Shown in pieces: positions 1 through 6,556 of a stretch of DNA of 37,909 nt (position 1 is its first letter; every line of letters starts with the position of its first letter). The DNA comes from an uncultured Clostridia bacterium. GTDB lineage: Bacteria > Bacillota > Clostridia > Christensenellales > Aristaeellaceae. The stretch is taken from contig CAKULG010000022.1 of assembly GCA_934667105.1 (NCBI GenBank), positions 1 through 37,909 of the forward strand. The letters run 5' to 3'. The notes under the pieces are model-generated. The model was not told the origin of the DNA and did not search any database. It saw only the letters and a list, made by a program, of their open reading frames with translations. The translations under genes were made by a program, and so were the position numbers.

Positions 1-786
1 GACACCAAGCCCGATACCGACTCCGCACTGGGCCATCGCTTCAACAACTACGTTTCTAATAACGACGCGACCTGCGAAGAAGACGGCACCATGACCGCCC
101 CCTGCGACCACCAGGGCTGCGAAAAAACGAATACCCTGCCTGAGGAAGGCTCCGCCCTGGGGCATGACGATCACCTGGAAATCACGCCCCCGCGCTGCGG
201 CCAGAAGGGCTACACCACTTACACCTGCATCCGCTGCGGCCGCAGCTATACTGCCGATGAAACCCCCGCGCTGCATCATATCTACGGCGAATGGACCCCG
301 GACGGGGAACAAAAGAGCAGCGCCCTTTGCGCCCGCTGCAATCGCAAGGCCCTGGCCGCCTGCGATATGCTTTCCTTCACGATGAAGGCCGCGGATGAAT
401 CCGCCGAGGCGCTTCCCTTCTCCCTCTGTCCCGTGTGCGGCGCGATCACGGCGGGCCAGCGGCTTTCTCTGATAAAGGAAGCCCGGGCCGTCCAGGCGCA
501 TTCCGGCGTGCTAACCGTTCGCACGGGCGAATTGGTAAATGGCGCGCGGGTGATAACGGTGGCTGCGGTGCGCTCGGGCCATCCGCTTCAGCCTGTAGGG
601 CCGCTGACGATTTCCCTCCCCGCCGCCCTGGCAAACGGCTGCTCCCTTTCCTTGCTTTCTGCGGACGGAACGGAAACCGCCCTTGCCTGCACAGTGGAAA
701 ACGATCTAATCTCCTTCACCCTGGATTTCGCCGACGCGGACGGCCAGCCCGTCCCGGCTCAGGTCATCCGTCTGCTTCCGGATTGA
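1..786 (+). CDS. C-terminal part of a secreted/surface repeat protein (5' end outside window)
   Basis: The frame is open from base 1 without a start, so the gene begins upstream and about 261 residues of its C-terminus are visible. The first ~75 residues hold two copies of a short cysteine-containing repeat, each opening with Ser-Ala-Leu-Gly-His; the first runs on to an Asn-Asn-Tyr-Val-Ser segment and a Cys-Asp-His pair. Repeats of this 'ALGH...Tyr...Cys-x2-Cys' type are common in very large exported wall proteins of Clostridia. The rest has further Cys-x2-Cys pairs (CIRCGR, CARCNR, CPVCG) followed by a beta-rich tail without cysteines. No transmembrane anchor or sorting signal is seen at the C-terminus. 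A role in adhesion or surface binding is inference only. Confidence 0.8.
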   Translation, partial: DTKPDTDSALGHRFNNYVSNNDATCEEDGTMTAPCDHQGCEKTNTLPEEGSALGHDDHLEITPPRCGQKGYTTYTCIRCGRSYTADETPALHHIYGEWTPDGEQKSSALCARCNRKALAACDMLSFTMKAADESAEALPFSLCPVCGAITAGQRLSLIKEARAVQAHSGVLTVRTGELVNGARVITVAAVRSGHPLQPVGPLTISLPAALANGCSLSLLSADGTETALACTVENDLISFTLDFADADGQPVPAQVIRLLPD

Positions 787-809
787 GGGCAAGTCGGTAA
801 GCTATAAGC

Positions 810-844
810 GAGAGGGGGACTTTGCGGTCAAAGAGCCTCCTCTC
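810..844. other. Stem-loop in the 245-bp gap after the surface protein gene
   Basis: Bases 810-815 pair with 839-844, and CTTTG (820-824) pairs with CAAAG (829-833) around a CGGT loop. There is no U-tract on either side, so it is not a classical terminator. Its loop region, read on the minus strand, resembles that of the hairpin at 22467-22498. The remainder of 787-956 holds no gene I can support. Confidence 0.45.
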
Positions 845-956
845 ACGCTCTTTCAAGAAAGCCGTAGAAGAATGGGCGAAAAACGCATGCCCCTCCGACG
901 ATAGGGGCGCTGCTTTTACGCCGCCTTCAGAAAGGGTATAAGGCCTTATATAAAAG

Positions 957-1003
957 CGTTCCGGCCCGGAAATCATGGGATTTCCCAGGTCGGAACGTTT
1001 TTT
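957..1003. terminator. Strong, probably bidirectional terminator between convergent genes
   Basis: A 10-bp stem (957-966 with 988-997, one G-U pair) is extended by an inner 7-bp stem (968-974 with 979-985) closed by a 4-base loop. Six T follow on the plus strand (998-1003). On the minus strand the stem is followed by CTTTTAT. It lies between the plus-strand surface protein gene and the 3' end of the minus-strand oxidoreductase gene, so it can serve both. Confidence 0.85.
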
Positions 1004-1031
1004 GTTTTATCCCGTTTTCAGGTTCGCGCGG

Positions 1032-1976
1032 TTATTGCGCGGCGTAGAGCATTTCCATGGCCCGGGTCAGACGCACGGCGGCGTCGATGCCAAAGCCCGC
1101 GGGAATTTCCTCCGGGCGGGCTGCCAGCGCCCATTGCGCCAGGGGCGAGGGAAGCGCCTGGGGCAGCGCGGCCTCCTGCCATGCGTCGCCCGTTTCCTGG
1201 CAGCAATAGGAAACCTTGCCGCCCTGAAGCAGCAGCGTGCCCCGATCGCCTCCCGCTTCCAGCAGGAAGGGATAGGCGCTGGAAACAAAGCTGGTTTCCG
1301 CAACACCCAGCGCGCCGCCCGCAAATTCCAACACGCCCACGGCGTTATCCTCCACGCCCTTGCCCGTCGCCTGGGTGAAGGCGGCGTGGGCGCGCAGCGG
1401 CTCGCCCAGCAGCGCGCAGGCCAGATACACGGGGTGCGCCCCCAGATCGATCATAGCCCCGCCGCCGCAGGCGATGGGATCATAGAAATGCGGGGGCAGC
1501 CAGCCCGCCGTGGCGCCGTTATGCGCCTTGCGCACGCGGACGAAATTCAGCGTGCCCAGCGCGCCCGATTGCGCCTTTTCCAGGGCGAAGCGCACGGCGG
1601 GCTCGCTTAAATGGGGAAAGGAGATGGCGAAGCGCGTGTGATGCCGCAGCACGGCCTGGCGAACCGCCTGCGCGTCCGCCTCCCGAAGGGTCAGCACCTT
1701 TTCGGTAAACACCGCCTTGCCTGCGGCGCAGGCGCGAAGCAGCAAATCAGGGTGCTCGTTGGTGGCGCAGCAGATCGCCACGCCCTCGATATCGGGATCG
1801 GCCAGAATTTCATCCAGCGTCCGGGCGGCACAGCCCAACTCTGCCGCCCATTTTTCGGCAATTGCCTGATCCGGGTCCCACACGGCGGCCACCTGGCAGC
1901 CGGGCAGAGAATTCAGCTCCTTGGCGTAGCCAGGGGCGTGTACATGCCATTTGCCCAGCATGGCGAATTTCTTCAT
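1032..1976 (-). CDS. Gfo/Idh/MocA family NAD(P)-dependent oxidoreductase
   Basis: The 314-residue protein starts with a Rossmann fold (MKKFAMLGKWHVHAPGYAKE), a variant of the usual G-x-G-x2-x dinucleotide loop. The family's 'Glu-Lys-Pro' motif is present as Glu-Lys-Val (FTEKVLT, about residue 92-94): the catalytic-region lysine is kept, the proline is not. A C-terminal alpha/beta domain of the usual type follows, with GGGAMIDLGAHPVYL matching the conserved 'GG-G-x-DxG-H' stretch that carries the catalytic Asp/His. Members oxidise or reduce sugars, inositols or their derivatives using NAD(P). The gene follows another member of the family with an 11-bp gap, so the two are one operon. Specific substrate unknown. 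Confidence 0.88.
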   Translation of the reverse strand: MKKFAMLGKWHVHAPGYAKELNSLPGCQVAAVWDPDQAIAEKWAAELGCAARTLDEILADPDIEGVAICCATNEHPDLLLRACAAGKAVFTEKVLTLREADAQAVRQAVLRHHTRFAISFPHLSEPAVRFALEKAQSGALGTLNFVRVRKAHNGATAGWLPPHFYDPIACGGGAMIDLGAHPVYLACALLGEPLRAHAAFTQATGKGVEDNAVGVLEFAGGALGVAETSFVSSAYPFLLEAGGDRGTLLLQGGKVSYCCQETGDAWQEAALPQALPSPLAQWALAARPEEIPAGFGIDAAVRLTRAMEMLYAAQ

Positions 1977-1988
1977 AGCGTCCGCTCC

Positions 1989-3077
1989 TTACCGATTGAA
2001 ATAGACCGGTTCGCCCGTCTTGGCGGAGGTGTAAATCGCTTCCAGAATCTCGCTGACCACGCAGGCCTGCTCGGGCAGCACCGTGGGATCGGTATCGTTC
2101 TCGATAGCGTCCAGCCAGCGCCGCTGCTCGGTGATGGCGGGGGTTTCCTTCACGCCGTCGTAGAAGGCCACGCCGCCCGCGCCCAGATCGGGCTTGGAAT
2201 CCACCAGGCGGCCAAATTCGCCCTTATTGATCGTCACCTGGTCAAACAGGATGGAAGCGCCCGCCTTGCTTCCGCACAGGCGGCAGCTGCCTTCGGGAAT
2301 GGGGCTTTCAGTGTTCAGGGCCCAGGTGGCGTCCAGGGTGATGGTGGCGCCGTTTTCCATCACGATAAAGCCGAAGGCCGCGTCCTCCAGGGTGGTGTTT
2401 TCTTCCGGGCCCCAGCCGCCCCAGGGATTACCGCATTCGGGGTTTTCCACCTTCTTATAGCGGGTGCCCACCACCATGCGGGGCTTATAATTGTTCATCA
2501 GATACAGGGTCAGATCCAGGCTGTGGGTGCCGATATCGATGAGGGGGCCGCCGCCCTGCTCGTATTCATTGAGGAACACGCCCCAGTTCGGGGTGCCCCG
2601 GCGGCGAATGGCCAGCGCCTTGGCATAATAAATTTCACCCAGATCGCCCCGCTCGATGCAGCTTTTCACATACTGGCTAGCGGCCTTTTGGCGGTGCTGA
2701 TAGCCGATGGTCAGCTTCCTGCCCGTTTCCTTAGCGGTTTCCACCATGCGGCGCGCATCCGCGGCGCACTTGGCCATGGGCTTTTCGCACATCACATGCT
2801 TGCCCGCCCGCATCGCATCGCAGCTGATGTCCGCATGGCTGCGGTTGGGAGTGAGCACATAGCACACGTCGATGCTTTCGTCCTTGAGAAGCTCATGATA
2901 ATCCGTGTACACCTTCGCGCCGGGAACGCCGTATTCCCGGGCCGCCTTTTCCGCCCGTTCGGGAACCAAATCGCAGAAGGCCACCAGATCCGCCCGGTTA
3001 ATGGCCTTCAGGGAAGGAAGATGCTTACCGTTGGCGATGCCGCCGCAGCCGACGATGCCGATTTTCAATCTGCTCAT
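1989..3077 (-). CDS. Gfo/Idh/MocA family oxidoreductase
   Basis: The start at 3077 is chosen because CAGGAGG lies about 8 bases before the ATG; an upstream in-frame start at 3137 would run through a hairpin and has no such site. The 362-residue product begins MSRLKIGIVGCGGIANGKH, a textbook NAD(P)-binding GxGGxA loop. It carries the canonical EKP motif (HVMCEKPMAK, about residue 95) and GGGPLIDIGTHSLDL with the catalytic-type Asp and His. A dehydrogenase acting on a sugar, cyclitol or uronic-acid derivative is the family expectation. It is first in a two-gene operon with the 1032-1976 gene, and an AraC regulator is divergently transcribed next to it, a typical arrangement of inducible carbohydrate catabolism. 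Confidence 0.92.
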   Translation of the reverse strand: MSRLKIGIVGCGGIANGKHLPSLKAINRADLVAFCDLVPERAEKAAREYGVPGAKVYTDYHELLKDESIDVCYVLTPNRSHADISCDAMRAGKHVMCEKPMAKCAADARRMVETAKETGRKLTIGYQHRQKAASQYVKSCIERGDLGEIYYAKALAIRRRGTPNWGVFLNEYEQGGGPLIDIGTHSLDLTLYLMNNYKPRMVVGTRYKKVENPECGNPWGGWGPEENTTLEDAAFGFIVMENGATITLDATWALNTESPIPEGSCRLCGSKAGASILFDQVTINKGEFGRLVDSKPDLGAGGVAFYDGVKETPAITEQRRWLDAIENDTDPTVLPEQACVVSEILEAIYTSAKTGEPVYFNR

Positions 3078-3095
3078 AATCCTTTTCCTCCTGTA

Positions 3096-3122
3096 CGCGC
3101 GCAAAAAGCGCGCTTCTTTTTT
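3096..3122 (-). promoter_or_regulatory. GC-rich hairpin in the leader of the oxidoreductase operon
   Basis: GCGCGC (3097-3102) pairs with GCGCGC (3108-3113) around five A. It sits between the minus-strand -10 box and the ribosome binding site. The T-run (TTCTTTTTT, 3114-3122) is on the plus-strand side, so the hairpin is terminator-like only for antisense transcription. In the minus-strand mRNA it would be a 5' stem just ahead of the ribosome binding site. Confidence 0.4.
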
Positions 3123-3127
3123 AGAAA

Positions 3128-3160
3128 AGTATAGCACACTCGGAAAAAGAATGATATAAT
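3128..3160. promoter_or_regulatory. Divergent promoter region, oxidoreductase operon / AraC regulator
   Basis: On the minus strand TATACT (3133-3128) is a good -10 for the oxidoreductases; on the plus strand TATAAT (3155-3160) is a perfect -10 for the AraC gene, 39 bases before its start. Neither has a convincing -35 at 16-18 bases. Promoters with weak -35 boxes are typical of activator-dependent transcription, in line with control by the adjacent AraC protein (inference). Confidence 0.5.
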
Positions 3161-3199
3161 GAACGCGAACAAAAATATCAATTTTATGCCGAGGCGCTT

Positions 3200-4078
3200 A
3201 TGCAATATTATGTGGAAAAAAACGATCCCGCCCGCGATCTGGGGGGCCTTTGCGAATGCTTTGTGCAGCGGGTGGCAGGGGACACTGTGGGCGCGAGCGC
3301 GCATATCCACCGCCATTTTGAGCTGCTTTTCTGCCAGGAGGGGGAATTCGAACTGCGCATCGAGCGGCAATCCTTCCGCATGCAGGTGGGCAGCGCTGCG
3401 CTGATTCACCCCATGGAGCCGCACCAGATTCGCAATCTCAGCCCCACCGAAAGCGGCTATCTGGTGCTGAAATTCACGCCGGAGGCGCTGTATTCTGTGA
3501 ATCAGCCGGTGTACGAAATGAAATACATTTTCCCGTATCTGCATTTCAGCGGCCAGCGCTCCTACGTTTACAGCCGGGAGGCCCTGCGCGGCAGCCGGAT
3601 GGAGGAGCTGCTTCAAAGCGTGCTGAAGGAGCGCCAGGAGAAGCAATACGGCTATGAAATGGCCATCCGCGCGTATATTACCCAGGTGCTGCTCTGGTTT
3701 ATCCGAGCCTGGCAGCGGGGCGGCGACCGCACGGCCATGGACGAGCAGGCCCTGGAGCGTCTGCCCCAGGCGCTGCAATATATCCAGGAGCATTTAAGCG
3801 AGCCCATCAGCGTGGGCCAAACCGCCCGGGCGCTGAACATGGGCACTTCCAGCTTTTCCCGCTTTTTCACAAAGGCTTCCGGCCTGTCCTTCCCCGCCTA
3901 CGTCAATTCCATCCGTCTCAGCCGGGCGGCGGAGTTGCTGGTAAGCGGCGACGCTTCCATCACCGAGATCGCCCTGGAAACAGGCTTCTCCACTGCCAGC
4001 TATTTCATCCTTTCCTTCCGAAAATACTATCAACTTACCCCCGCCCAGTTCAGAAAGCGCTACGCCGCGGGGGAATAA
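3200..4078 (+). CDS. AraC family transcriptional regulator
   Basis: A 292-residue protein. The N-terminal ~150 residues form a cupin-like ligand-binding domain (HIHRHFELLFCQEGEFELRI, then HPMEPHQIRNLSP, the usual double-histidine beta-barrel pattern). The C-terminal ~100 residues contain two helix-turn-helix motifs: ISVGQTARALNMGTSSFSRFF and the signature ITEIALETGFSTASYFILSFRKYYQLTPAQFRK. Start at 3200 gives MQYYVEK; an ATG at 3159 is in another frame. The ribosome binding site is weak (GAGG about 8 bases upstream). Divergent to the two sugar oxidoreductases, which it probably activates in response to a sugar ligand (inference). Confidence 0.93.
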   Translation: MQYYVEKNDPARDLGGLCECFVQRVAGDTVGASAHIHRHFELLFCQEGEFELRIERQSFRMQVGSAALIHPMEPHQIRNLSPTESGYLVLKFTPEALYSVNQPVYEMKYIFPYLHFSGQRSYVYSREALRGSRMEELLQSVLKERQEKQYGYEMAIRAYITQVLLWFIRAWQRGGDRTAMDEQALERLPQALQYIQEHLSEPISVGQTARALNMGTSSFSRFFTKASGLSFPAYVNSIRLSRAAELLVSGDASITEIALETGFSTASYFILSFRKYYQLTPAQFRKRYAAGE

Positions 4079-4121
4079 CGCCGCTTTTCCCGGCATTTTA
4101 TAAAATATTTTCAAAAATCGA

Positions 4122-4154
4122 GAAAAAAAAGCAAAAAACCTCTTGCTTTTTTTC
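4122..4154 (+). terminator. A/T-rich terminator of the AraC gene, overlapping the tRNA promoter
   Basis: A run of A plus GCAA (4123-4134) pairs with TTGC plus a run of seven T (4143-4154), loop about 8 bases. The T-run forms part of the stem. It begins about 45 bases after the AraC stop codon. The right arm also supplies the -35 box of the following tRNA promoter. Confidence 0.6.
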
Positions 4155-4171
4155 GAAAGTTCTGTTATACT
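4143..4171 (+). promoter_or_regulatory. Promoter of tRNA-Arg
   Basis: TTGCTT (4143-4148), 17-base spacer, TATACT (4166-4171). Transcription would start about 20 bases before the mature tRNA 5' end. Confidence 0.75.
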
Positions 4172-4199
4172 ATACAAGCTGCTTGTGAGAGTAGCATGA

Positions 4200-4276
4200 G
4201 CGCCCTTAGCTCAGCTGGATAGAGTGTTTGACTACGAATCAAAAGGTCGTGGGTTCGAATCCCCCAGGGCGCGCCA
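4200..4276 (+). tRNA. tRNA-Arg, anticodon ACG
   Basis: A 77-base cloverleaf with acceptor stem GCGCCCT/AGGGCGC, discriminator G and encoded CCA (4274-4276). The D-arm is AGCTCAGCTGGATAGAG and the T-arm contains GGTTCGAAT. The anticodon stem TTTGA/TCAAA closes the loop CTACGAA, giving anticodon ACG at 4234-4236, which reads CGU/CGC/CGA after wobble deamination to inosine. It has its own promoter and terminator. Confidence 0.97.
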
Positions 4277-4278
4277 AG

Positions 4279-4319
4279 AGAACGGTTCATTTTCTTAGGA
4301 AAATGGGCCGTTCTTCTTT
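4279..4319 (+). terminator. Terminator of tRNA-Arg
   Basis: AGAACGG (4279-4285) pairs with CCGTTCT (4308-4314), extended inside by CATTTTC/GAAAATG around a short TTAG loop, then TCTTT. It starts three bases after the tRNA CCA end. Confidence 0.85.
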
Positions 4320-4382
4320 GCTTCACGTTTGTGTCCTCATGATGGCGCTCTCTAGCTCCCGCATTTGTCCGCCGCCGTTACC

Positions 4383-4452
4383 TGGGCCGCTTCCTGATAA
4401 TTCATAATGCGCAATTCACAATTCTTAATTATGCATTATTGCGCCTGGCCCA
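4383..4452. repeat. A/T-rich palindromic island in a GC-rich intergenic region
   Basis: An A/T-rich stretch of about 48 bases is bounded by GCGCAAT (4409-4415) and ATTGCGC (4438-4444). It is enclosed again by TGGGCC (4383-4388) and GGCCCA (4447-4452). The interior repeats AATTC-type words (AATTCATAATG, AATTCACAATTC, AATTATGCATT). This looks like a small dispersed palindromic repeat or the scar of one. No other copy is seen in this window. Confidence 0.4.
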
Positions 4453-4563
4453 TGCGGAGGCGTGCGGCGAGTCGATGAATGGGGTTTATCCTGCGGGGCG
4501 TGGCGGCGGTCATGGTCAGGAAGCAGGCGCGGCAGCGCCGGAAAAACGGCCATAAATAACGAT

Positions 4564-4598
4564 CGGGTCCGGAGATACTTCCGGGCCCGCCTTTTTTT
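4564..4598 (+). terminator. Intrinsic terminator without a clear gene before it
   Basis: CGGGTCCGGA (4564-4573) pairs with TCCGGGCCCG (4580-4589) around a 6-base loop, followed by seven T (4592-4598). Upstream, a 26-codon frame at 4479-4559 ends five bases before the stem and reads MGFILRGVAAVMVRKQARQR..., possibly the tail of a lost membrane protein or a tiny gene. There is no good ribosome binding site, so I do not call it a gene. Otherwise 4320-4563 holds nothing I recognise except the A/T-rich island. Confidence 0.75.
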
Positions 4599-4628
4599 AT
4601 CTCAGCCGCTTCAGTGCATGCGAAAAGT

Positions 4629-4964
4629 TCACTTCATTTTTTCGCCGCCGCATCGCTCACCCATGCGGGAGGGTCTATGCTTTTTCGCTGCGCTTTTGGA
4701 AATGCGCTTTCTATATATGTCCGTGTTGCAGCGAATCAGGGTGACAAACGTCCCTGGTTTTGCCGTTTGGCTAAGCGTCGGCAAGGGAATTTCCATCCTA
4801 TTATCTTCCAATTGTATCAAATATAAACTCAGCACATCCTCCGCCATGTACAGCGCGTCGGGCAGATTATCGCCGCAAGTGAAGCACCCGTCCAAATCAG
4901 GAAAGGTCACGCTATAAGCCTCGCCCTCCGGCGTAAGCACGGCAGGGTATACATATTTACCCAT
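4629..4964 (-). CDS. HicB-like antitoxin domain protein, probably frameshifted at the C-terminus
   Basis: The first ~85 residues match the HicB fold: MGKYVYPAVLTPEGEAYSVTFPDLDGCFTCGDN, then DALYMAEDVLSLYLIQLEDN, as in the partial RNase-H-like antitoxin domain of HicAB modules. After SKSAAKK the annotated frame turns into a basic, unrelated tail. Removing one A from the AAAAA run near 4680 would give KSIDPPAWVSDAAAKK, which resembles the 'KTLTIPxWLNEAAEK' helix expected there, followed by a stop. So the gene seems to have gained one base and lost its DNA-binding end. No HicA toxin (short dsRNA-binding-like protein with catalytic His) is present next to it. It lies 15 bases after a small gene in the same operon. 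Confidence 0.7.
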   Translation of the reverse strand: MGKYVYPAVLTPEGEAYSVTFPDLDGCFTCGDNLPDALYMAEDVLSLYLIQLEDNRMEIPLPTLSQTAKPGTFVTLIRCNTDIYRKRISKSAAKKHRPSRMGERCGGEKMK

Positions 4965-4979
4965 AGGAACCCTCCCCTT

Positions 4980-5180
4980 TCATTCGTCCTCGCGGTTGTT
5001 TTCTGCTTCCCAATCCACGGAAAATGTCAATGTGCCTTTATCCTTGTCCACTTCTTTTTTCAGAATGCGGCTTTTGCCATCCTCCCGAATGAAGCCCGCC
5101 TCCCGGGCCTCCCTGCTGCCAACCGTGGCGAAATAGGCTGTGATGTGCCCGCCGTTGCCTTTGCGCGGCGTTAATTTCAT
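4980..5180 (-). CDS. Small conserved-looking protein, function unknown
   Basis: A 66-residue acidic/basic protein beginning MKLTPRKGNGGHITAYFATVG, then residues REAGFIREDGK and a C-terminal strand GTLTFSVDWEAEN. Two adjacent ATG codons exist (5183 and 5180); 5180 lies 7 bases from a perfect AGGAGG, 5183 only 4, so I prefer 5180. It resembles short proteins that accompany HicB-like or regulator genes in Clostridia, but I cannot assign a family. It is not a HicA toxin: no HicA-type GSH(H/Q) motif is present. First gene of a two-gene operon with the HicB-like gene. Confidence 0.7.
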   Translation of the reverse strand: MKLTPRKGNGGHITAYFATVGSREAREAGFIREDGKSRILKKEVDKDKGTLTFSVDWEAENNREDE

Positions 5181-5215
5181 CATTTTTCCTCCTTTTTTTA
5201 TTGTCGGATATATGT

Positions 5216-5244
5216 ATTATATCGTAGTGCTGCACTATCTTCAA
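5216..5244 (-). promoter_or_regulatory. Promoter of the small protein / HicB-like operon
   Basis: On the minus strand TTGAAG (5244-5239), 17-base spacer, perfect TATAAT (5221-5216), about 36 bases before the start codon at 5180. Confidence 0.75.
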
Positions 5245-5276
5245 GTACATATGAAAGTTTTTTTAAATTTTCTACG

Positions 5277-5310
5277 CAAAAGAAAACGGCGTTTCTTCAG
5301 AACGCCGTTT
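5277..5310 (-). terminator. Terminator after the acetyltransferase operon
   Basis: AAACGGCGTT (5284-5293) pairs with AACGCCGTTT (5301-5310) around a 7-base loop. On the minus strand it is followed by TCTTTT. It lies 33 bases after the stop of the acetyltransferase gene. Confidence 0.75.
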
Positions 5311-5342
5311 AAAACCCGCGCCGCGTACAAAAGCCGCATGGC

Positions 5343-5786
5343 CTATATTTCTTTCGCCATCTCCAATTCCGACAGCCCGGGCGCAAGCTGATTCGCCTTT
5401 CCCGTCATGCGAAAGCCGAACCGCCGGTATAGCTTCTGCGCCTCCGCGTTGTTATCTAGCACCCACAGGCGCGGGACGTTCCGGCATTGCTCCAAGGCAA
5501 AAAGCAAAAGCTCCGTGCCGTAGCCCTTGCGCTGCTCAGCCGGAAGAACATACAAATTCTCAATCAGGCTGTCCTGGATGGATACGATTCCCACGGGCAT
5601 TTCCTTGATCAGCATGTAAAGCCGCTTACCCGCCTGCATTTCCTCTTCCAAATACGCCCGTTGATGCGCCACGGTGTGCCGCATCACAAATTCCTCGCTG
5701 CAAAAAGAGGCATGGGAGGCGCGCCATGATTCTGCGTGAATTTCTGCGGCGGATTGCAGATTTTCCTCGCACACCCTGATAATCAT
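5343..5786 (-). CDS. GNAT family N-acetyltransferase
   Basis: A 147-residue single-domain GNAT protein. The acetyl-CoA pyrophosphate-binding loop is visible as EQRKGYGTELLLFALE (the Q/R-x-x-G-x-G/A pattern), preceded by the strand IENLYVLPA and followed by LWVLDNNAEAQKLYRRFGFRMTG, the usual 'N-x2-A-x2-L-Y-x2-x-GF' end. The start at 5786 is the first ATG (MIIRVCEEN), with GGGGAG just upstream; a TTG at 5801 is in frame but overlaps that site. Substrate unknown. It follows the methyltransferase gene by 21 bases in the same operon, which begins with a spore protein gene. Confidence 0.9.
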   Translation of the reverse strand: MIIRVCEENLQSAAEIHAESWRASHASFCSEEFVMRHTVAHQRAYLEEEMQAGKRLYMLIKEMPVGIVSIQDSLIENLYVLPAEQRKGYGTELLLFALEQCRNVPRLWVLDNNAEAQKLYRRFGFRMTGKANQLAPGLSELEMAKEI

Positions 5787-5807
5787 TGATCTCCCCCGCA
5801 AAAACTT

Positions 5808-6554
5808 TCATTCCGCTTTGCGCGCGGTCACATGCCAGCGCTCGTCCCCCGGCCGGGGGGCGGTCATGCGCAGGCGACCGTAAAAGCGGATTTCGTCAAA
5901 CCCGGCCTCCTTCAGCCATTGCCGCAGTTCCGCCCGGGAATGGGCGCGCTGGGTCTGACGCTCCTCCAGGCGCAGATAGCGCCCGTCCGGCTGGCGCTCA
6001 AAAATAGAAAGCGCCATTTCCACGCAGGCGGTCTTTTCCTGCCAGGAATTTTGCCAGATATAAGAAATTTCGGGATCGTCGGAAAAAAGCGTGTGGTTTC
6101 CCAGCGTGCCGGACAGCTTTTCCGGCGTGGAAAGATCAAAAATCAGCGCGCCGCCGGGCCGCAGCGCGGCATACGCCGCCCGGAAGAACGCCCGGGCCTT
6201 TTCCGGCGCGGCAAGATAATTCACCCCGTCGCAGGTGCACAGCACCGCGTCCACCCGCCGGGGAACCTGCAGCCGCTCCATATCCTGGCGCACGAAGGGG
6301 ATATTCAGCCCCGCCGCCCGGGCCTTTTCCATGGCCGCGGCCAGCATTTCCTCCGATAAATCCACGCCCGTTAATTTGAGCCCGCCCCGGCGCAGGGGAA
6401 TGGTTAAATTCCCCGTGCCGCAGGCGCATTCCACCGCCCGGCCGTCCGGCGGAACCTGACAGGCCGCCAGCAGCGCCCGGTAATGCCCGGCCCAGCCCTC
6501 GTAATCCACCGTGCGCATCAGCCGGTCATACACCCGGGCAAAAGCGGTATACAT
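5808..6554 (-). CDS. Class I SAM-dependent methyltransferase
   Basis: A 248-residue protein of the Methyltransf_25/UbiE-like type. Motif I is VECACGTGNLTIPL (residues 41-54), the SAM-binding glycine loop. The acidic residue that binds the ribose hydroxyls follows in LTGVDLSEEML. Post-I and motif II are RQDMERLQVP and VDAVLCTCDGVNYL; LRPGGALIFDLSTPEKL is motif III. The C-terminal part is the extra beta-domain found in small-molecule methyltransferases of Firmicutes. GAGGA lies upstream of the ATG. Its start is only 2 bases after the stop of the spore protein gene, so the two are translated from one message. Substrate unknown. Confidence 0.92.
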   Translation of the reverse strand: MYTAFARVYDRLMRTVDYEGWAGHYRALLAACQVPPDGRAVECACGTGNLTIPLRRGGLKLTGVDLSEEMLAAAMEKARAAGLNIPFVRQDMERLQVPRRVDAVLCTCDGVNYLAAPEKARAFFRAAYAALRPGGALIFDLSTPEKLSGTLGNHTLFSDDPEISYIWQNSWQEKTACVEMALSIFERQPDGRYLRLEERQTQRAHSRAELRQWLKEAGFDEIRFYGRLRMTAPRPGDERWHVTARKAE

Positions 6555-6556
6555 GG

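Noticed and set aside
1611..3134. Plus-strand open frame of 507 codons opposite the second oxidoreductase gene
   Set aside because: Mirror of a well-supported gene; no ribosome binding site and no recognisable domain.
4200..4276. tRNA-Arg as an attachment site of an integrated element
   Set aside because: No integrase gene and no duplicate of the tRNA 3' end were found in the window.
4462..4917. Plus-strand frame of 151 codons after the tRNA
   Set aside because: It runs through a strong terminator (4564-4598) and is antisense to the HicB-like gene; no ribosome binding site.
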